DNA of 8,851 nucleotides, from contig JAILRX010000138.1 in the NCBI GenBank assembly GCA_024697985.1, positions 1 to 8,851 of the forward strand. The letters are read 5' to 3'. The stretch comes from Treponemataceae bacterium. Lineage in GTDB: Bacteria; Spirochaetota; Spirochaetia; Treponematales; Treponemataceae. Under the pieces are notes generated by a model. That model saw only the letters and a list, made by a program, of their open reading frames with translations. It did not search any database and was not told the origin of the DNA. Of this stretch, positions 5,474 to 8,851 are shown in pieces. The stretch's first letter is position 1; the number at the start of each line of letters is the position of its first letter. Both the position numbers and the translations under genes were made by a program.

Positions 5474-5498
5474 GCCACCTGAATTGCATTCAGGTGGC
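5474..5498. repeat. perfect 11-bp hairpin next to the TGACA array
   Basis: GCCACCTGAAT and ATTCAGGTGGC are exact inverted complements around a TGC loop. No T-run follows on either strand, so it is not a standard intrinsic terminator. The minus-strand stop codon of the ORF6N remnant lies inside it. Confidence 0.6.
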
Positions 5499-5527
5499 TC
5501 TATTCACTTTAACAGCACAACTTCTTT

Positions 5528-5558
5528 TACCAGCTCCGCAAATGCCGCATGGAACAAA
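5528..5558 (+). repeat. right copy of the glycosylase 3'-end direct repeat
   Basis: This stretch reads TSSANAAWNK on the plus strand, against TSPANATWNK at 3834-3863, with 28 of 31 bases identical. Weaker similarity extends left (LTAQL against LTAH-stop-L), with a one-base loss. The rest of the glycosylase is absent here, so this is a 3' fragment of a second, slightly different allele, joined to the end of the ORF6N remnant. Confidence 0.65.
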
Positions 5559-5804
5559 TTTCGGTTCGTCAATCAAACTATTCAAAGCCTGTATAATTTG
5601 ATTAATTTTCTCATCCTGTTCGGAAAACTTTTTATCGCAATGGTCGATATGAAGCAACAGCAACCGACGAATTTCTGCAAGTTCAGCTTTATCGTCCGTT
5701 TTGACTATCAAGGAGCTGACATAATGTCGCAATTGAACGAATGCATTCATAATGCGGATACTAACTTGAATTGCCGTAGGGCTATGCAGAACTGCAGAAA
5801 GCAT

Positions 5805-5865
5805 CGGCGAGTTTTCGCTTTGCGAAAAGTCTTAAACGAAGCAATTTTTCAAATTGCTTCGTTCG
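5805..5865. mobile_element. 61-bp palindromic insertion in the ORF6N gene
   Basis: Two hairpins lie side by side. TTTTCGC (5812-5818) and GCGAAAA (5822-5828) flank a TTT loop. A perfect 13-bp stem (5835-5847 with 5851-5863, containing ACGAAGCAATTT) encloses the loop TTC. The segment sits exactly where ORF6N proteins continue from EQGV to AMLSAVL, and it shifts the frame by one. Small size, dyad symmetry and no coding potential of its own suggest a REP/MITE-like or RPE-like non-autonomous element. No clear target duplication is visible. Confidence 0.65.
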
Positions 5866-6144
5866 TACTCCTTGCTCTGTGAATACATAAGAAGCAACCG
5901 TTGAATGCTTTAAAGCCTTGAACCGGTCGCAATTTGCGACCAGTTCATTCATTTCATCTTGTGTCAACTGAAATCGAAATTCTTCTGGAAATCGCTCGAT
6001 ATTTCGCTTTACCGCTTCTGTAATACGTTTGGTCTCCACTCCGTACAACTCCGCAAGGTCTCGATCAATCATGACTTGTTTACCGCGAATGAGAAAAATT
6101 TTGCTTTCAACTAAAACTGATGTAATTTCTTTTTCCATAATACA

Positions 6145-6150
6145 ATTATA
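6145..6150 (-). promoter_or_regulatory. -10 box of the ORF6N gene, leaderless geometry
   Basis: TATAAT on the minus strand is followed by TGTATT and then the ATG at 6138. The expected -35 region falls on the 27-bp inverted repeat at 6168-6194, and no good TTGACA match is present. There is no SD. Confidence 0.5.
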
Positions 6151-6167
6151 TTCTTCCAATATTCAAA

Positions 6168-6194
6168 AAACATTAAAGTAATACTTTAATGTTT
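6168..6194. promoter_or_regulatory. perfect 27-bp inverted repeat, probable operator between divergent genes
   Basis: AAACATTAAAGTA and TACTTTAATGTTT are 13-bp perfect arms around a single A. The site lies in the 98-bp gap between ORF6N and the XRE gene. It covers the -35 zone of ORF6N and ends three bases before the XRE -35 box. Position and symmetry fit a dimeric repressor, most simply the XRE protein. Confidence 0.65.
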
Positions 6195-6197
6195 CAC

Positions 6198-6227
6198 TTG
6201 CCAACCTAACACTTTCCCCTATATAGT
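6198..6227 (+). promoter_or_regulatory. promoter of the XRE regulator
   Basis: TTGCCA (6198-6203), an 18-bp spacer and TATAGT (6222-6227) precede the ATG at 6237 by nine bases. The predicted leader is at most a few nucleotides, and no SD is present. Confidence 0.5.
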
Positions 6228-6236
6228 TAAACTAAC

Positions 6237-6641
6237 ATGAATTATAAAACATCGCCGTTGTTTTCTATTCCTGTAATTGATGTAGAGACAACATCCATAA
6301 ACTTAAAACGTCTCCGCGAAGAACGCAACATAAAAGTCAGCGAAATCCAAAAATCGCTGAACATGACATATCCACAAGCTATCTACAATTGGGAAAATCC
6401 CGACCTCAAAGATCTTCCCAACATAGATCATCTTGTTTTCCTCGCAAAACTTTACAGTGTTTCTATAGATAAATTGATTATAATTAGAAAAGACGAAAGC
6501 ACTACACTAGCAGTTAACGAACCGATACCGTCATACGGAATATCACAGGAAATTTTAGACTTCATCTCAAGCAACGCGAATCATGAGACAAAACTTGCAT
6601 TGGAAAAATACTACGGATTTTCAATATCATTTCTCCAATAA
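6237..6641 (+). CDS. XRE-family helix-turn-helix transcriptional regulator
   Basis: This is a 134-residue cytoplasmic DNA-binding protein. The HTH_3/XRE domain spans about residues 20-82: INLKRLREERNIKVSEIQKSL, then the recognition part NMTYPQAIYNWENPD, then NIDHLVFLAKLYSVSIDKLI. About 50 C-terminal residues are polar, without a recognisable domain. It is divergent from the ORF6N remnant across a perfect inverted repeat, which it may bind to control both promoters. Its last 15 bases overlap the 3' end of the opposite-strand gene, so no terminator fits between them. Confidence 0.85.
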   Translation: MNYKTSPLFSIPVIDVETTSINLKRLREERNIKVSEIQKSLNMTYPQAIYNWENPDLKDLPNIDHLVFLAKLYSVSIDKLIIIRKDESTTLAVNEPIPSYGISQEILDFISSNANHETKLALEKYYGFSISFLQ

Positions 6642-8006
6642 TTCTGCTTCAGTTTGTGGCAACCAGATTATATCGTTCCCATACTTTTCAATATCTTCGT
6701 CATACACATGCATAAAATCTATAATTTTTCCGTATTCGTCAGGAAACATACTCTCGCAATATCGAGGGAAAGTATCATGCGGAACAATTCCCACATAATC
6801 ACTACCATCAAATCTAGCAAGTATTTCTTCTGCATCATTAAGAAAAACTGGAATACCCGCATCGCTTAGAGCTACATAAAAACTTACAACCTCAAAAGTT
6901 CGGTATTTTCCCGCAATTCCAAAATAAAAGCCCTCATTTTTCTGCCGTTCTTTATATTCAGACTCTGTTAGTCTTCCTGATCTGAATAAATATCCTATTT
7001 TATTTTCATCATGCCGGACATACAACTCTACATGAGTGCTATTTCCACCAGGCACAACTTCCCACGGATGTCCGCCACCACGGTTTCCAAAATACCACGA
7101 ATCCCATGCCGCAGAATCGTCAAAATCTATGCCAGGACCAGCATTCAACCCGCAACCAGTTCCTGTCAAACCTTCATCACGACCGTCTGCATATTGAAGA
7201 TACAATTCCGAAGGAGTTTTTTCTTCTACAGCATAACCGCATGCCTTATAACCAACCACACACGCACGAAAAAAATCGTTGGCAGTAAATACTTTTTTTC
7301 GTCCGATTTTGTTTTCATCGTTCACTCCAGACGCAAGAAGTTCACGAAATCTAGATATAGTTTTCTCAGATAATCCGTCAAAATCATGCTTTTTAATTTC
7401 GGGCTCATGGTTCCAAAGTGCAGTTCTTTTTATCACACCAGTACGAAACCAATATGGAAGAGAAACTTCAACCATCTTATTATATTCACCAATTTTCAAG
7501 AGCTCCACAGATTTTTTTGCAGCACTCACAATAAGCTCACAAAGTGCAACCGCAAAATCATTCTTACATTCTACCTCATAGTCAGCCTTCGAGTTTTCAT
7601 TCATTCTAGCACTGATGATTGTTTTGTTCCCTAATGCAACTGCTTTAAAATCAACCTTACCATCGAGGTCTTTTCCTTCAACAATCGCAAGCCTGTACCA
7701 TTTTATTTCATCTGGATATTCTTCTTTCCAAAGCTTTTCATATTCCTTATAAGTCTTTACTTCACCGTATTCTTTCAAATCTTCAAACGAATCAAAATCA
7801 GAAATATCACCACGCGGAATCTGTAGCCAAATGACCTTTGCCTCATTATTCGACTTTAAAGGTGCAAGCGGAAGAAGAGCTTCAAAAAGAGGTTTCATAG
7901 CTGCATCAAGTTTTTCGGTTATACCAGAAGGATTTAAATGCCCACGTCCAAAACAATTGAGTAATCTATCTATATCTGGTGCGACAAGTTTGTATTCTTT
8001 TTTCAT
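6627..8006 (-). CDS. hypothetical protein with a GGGHPWE...GGNSTH motif
   Basis: The 459-residue protein starts at the ATG at 8006, with GAGGT 7 nt upstream; a TTG one codon earlier is less likely. I do not assign a family. The N-terminal third contains VIWLQIPRGDISDFDSFEDL (58-77) and a charged Trp/Tyr-rich segment, KLWKEEYPDEIKWYRLAIVE (91-110). The C-terminal half has DFDDSAAWDSWYFGNRGGGH (294-313), PWEVVPGGNSTHVELYV (314-330) and DYVGIVPHDTFPRYCESMFP (403-422), followed by DFMHV. The His, Asn, Ser, Thr and Gly clustering in GGGHPWE/GGNSTH looks like an enzyme or ligand site. No signal peptide or membrane segment is seen. It lies 15 nt after another unknown gene, so the two are probably co-transcribed. 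Confidence 0.75.
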   Translation of the reverse strand: MKKEYKLVAPDIDRLLNCFGRGHLNPSGITEKLDAAMKPLFEALLPLAPLKSNNEAKVIWLQIPRGDISDFDSFEDLKEYGEVKTYKEYEKLWKEEYPDEIKWYRLAIVEGKDLDGKVDFKAVALGNKTIISARMNENSKADYEVECKNDFAVALCELIVSAAKKSVELLKIGEYNKMVEVSLPYWFRTGVIKRTALWNHEPEIKKHDFDGLSEKTISRFRELLASGVNDENKIGRKKVFTANDFFRACVVGYKACGYAVEEKTPSELYLQYADGRDEGLTGTGCGLNAGPGIDFDDSAAWDSWYFGNRGGGHPWEVVPGGNSTHVELYVRHDENKIGYLFRSGRLTESEYKERQKNEGFYFGIAGKYRTFEVVSFYVALSDAGIPVFLNDAEEILARFDGSDYVGIVPHDTFPRYCESMFPDEYGKIIDFMHVYDEDIEKYGNDIIWLPQTEAELLEK

Positions 8007-8021
8007 CAAGGCTACCTCAAA

Positions 8022-8851
8022 TTATTGCTGTTTTTCATCTTTATGAACACAACTATATACAAAATCATATAATTCATCATTTATTATTAATGCACGGACA
8101 ACTGCTCCTACCGCATCACTTGTTATTGAAACCCTTATTGCTGGATAATACCTTCTATATGATTCTTTATTTGTTTTGATATCCTTAAAAATCTTTTTCC
8201 AGTCACAGTCCCGAATTAATAAACTGCGATTTTGTTTTATTATAAATTCGCATCGCTCTTGCGAAGATTTGCTCATCAATGTCGTAAACATATCTTCTTT
8301 TAGAGCGCCCTCCATAAATTCAAAATAGCCTAACAGATTCTTTTGTAAATTAGTTTCTATTGTATTTCCTTTCGAATAAAACAAAAGGTTATCAGGCTCT
8401 GGAATATCAAAGTCTTTTTCTTTTTTTGCAATTTTATCGGCGGCACTATCCAACACTTCCGTTAGAAGTTCAGAATCATCTTTCTTTTCAGATACTTTTT
8501 CTTTATCTAAATAATCATTAATAATTTTTTCTGTATCAGGAAAATCTTTTAATTCTTCTATTAAGATTTTTCTAACTTCTTCAATTGGAAGATATACAGT
8601 AACCTTATGATTTTTTGCTCCAGCAAATGCGAACTGAGCAAAATATGTATAAATACTATAAGGCTGTTCTGTGTCTTGATCTATCTCAAGCCAATCATCT
8701 GTATCCTTTTCTTTTAAATAAAGTTTTGTATCTAAAACAGTCTTAATAAATGCTTCATAACTATTATCATTTCTTTTGGATGAATTAAAATCTATTGCTC
8801 TACATATTGTTCTTAAATCAAATCCTAATTCCAAAAATTCTTCCAGTTTCC
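8022..8851 (-). CDS. hypothetical protein, 5' end beyond the window
   Basis: The frame is open to the window edge; a TTG at 8834 is only an internal possibility, because KLEEF codons precede it in frame. About 276 residues are visible, and the stop is TAA at 8022. The protein is soluble, charged and AT-rich in codon use. A lysine/aspartate-rich linker (LDKEKVSEKKDDSELL and on to AKKEKDF) separates two parts: an N-terminal part with YSIYTYFAQFAFAGAKNHKV and VYLPIEEVRKILIEELKDF, and a C-terminal part ending RYYPAIRVSITSDAVGAVVR and CVHKDEKQQ. No family or catalytic motif is recognised. It shares an operon with the downstream unknown gene, so the two products may work together. Confidence 0.7.
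   Translation of the reverse strand, partial: KLEEFLELGFDLRTICRAIDFNSSKRNDNSYEAFIKTVLDTKLYLKEKDTDDWLEIDQDTEQPYSIYTYFAQFAFAGAKNHKVTVYLPIEEVRKILIEELKDFPDTEKIINDYLDKEKVSEKKDDSELLTEVLDSAADKIAKKEKDFDIPEPDNLLFYSKGNTIETNLQKNLLGYFEFMEGALKEDMFTTLMSKSSQERCEFIIKQNRSLLIRDCDWKKIFKDIKTNKESYRRYYPAIRVSITSDAVGAVVRALIINDELYDFVYSCVHKDEKQQ

Larger units (their letters stand above)
5490..6138 (-). pseudogene. ORF6N-domain phage-type DNA-binding protein, disrupted
   Basis: From the ATG at 6138, 91 residues match the ORF6N domain of phage and accessory antirepressor-like DNA-binding proteins (MIDRDLAELYGVETKR, NIERFPEEFRFQLT, VASYVFTEQGV). The normal continuation, AMLSAVL and IMNAFVQLR, appears in another frame from the ATG at 5804. 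Between them lie 61 bases instead of about 3, forming a double hairpin. The first frame therefore ends after 118 residues, with a foreign tail RTKQFEKLLRLRLF. The second fragment keeps the expected coiled C-terminus (KINQIIQALNSLIDEPK) but then runs into the antisense of a glycosylase 3' end and stops at 5490. An ATG at 6159 is also in frame, but the six-base spacing from TATAAT favours 6138. Confidence 0.75.

Noticed and set aside
5424..5882. A 152-residue plus-strand open frame over the TGACA array and ORF6N remnant
   Set aside because: It lies antisense to recognisable ORF6N sequence and reads through the hairpin insertion. Only its short TSSANAAWNK stretch is meaningful, as a glycosylase 3' fragment.
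7011..7634. Plus-strand frames opposite the 459-residue gene
   Set aside because: They are overlapping short frames with no ribosome sites or protein-like composition, antisense to a long, well-formed gene.

Overview
The window looks like a chromosomal segment from a host-associated, Treponema-like spirochaete. The grounds are a moderately AT-rich composition, a PilZ protein coupled to an rRNA methyltransferase, a CorA channel, a deoxyinosine-type DNA glycosylase, and an accessory stretch with AlbA_2, ORF6N and XRE proteins. The assignment rests on protein character only and is an inference.

Left part (1-3.9 kb), housekeeping-like. On the minus strand, a PilZ-domain protein (953-1330) ends in a TAATG overlap with an RlmM-like 2'-O-methyltransferase (6-953). 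A very small possible membrane peptide lies upstream of pilZ. On the plus strand, a CorA-type Mg2+ channel (1671-2729) has a structured leader. That leader holds a 22-codon ORF with a strong Shine-Dalgarno (SD) sequence and two stem-loops; one covers the SD of the small ORF and the other covers part of the corA SD. A small membrane protein with an HEYGH motif (minus, 2765-3256) is divergent from a hypoxanthine/uracil-type DNA glycosylase (plus, 3315-3824). The glycosylase is cut short by an in-frame TGA, and its conserved C-terminus is still readable up to 3911.

Middle part (3.9-6.15 kb), a mobile-looking patch. An AlbA_2/HATPase/HTH regulator (minus, 4003-5385) has a near-consensus promoter whose -35 box is the last of five TGACA units. 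The regulator sits between two copies of the glycosylase 3' end (3833-3863 and 5528-5558; 28 of 31 bases identical). The far copy is fused to the decayed tail of an ORF6N-type DNA-binding gene. That gene is itself broken by a 61-bp double-hairpin insertion.

Right part (6.15-8.85 kb), accessory. The ORF6N remnant and an XRE regulator (plus, 6237-6641) are divergent, and a perfect 27-bp inverted repeat lies between them. The XRE gene overlaps tail-to-tail with a 459-residue protein of unknown function (6627-8006). This follows, at 15 nt, another unknown gene that runs off the window edge (8022-8851).

A recurrent feature is TATAAT followed by exactly six bases and then ATG, with no SD sequence. 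It occurs at the HEYGH gene, the glycosylase and ORF6N, with a weaker version at pilZ, and it points to leaderless mRNAs. No tRNA, rRNA, CRISPR array or transposase was seen.
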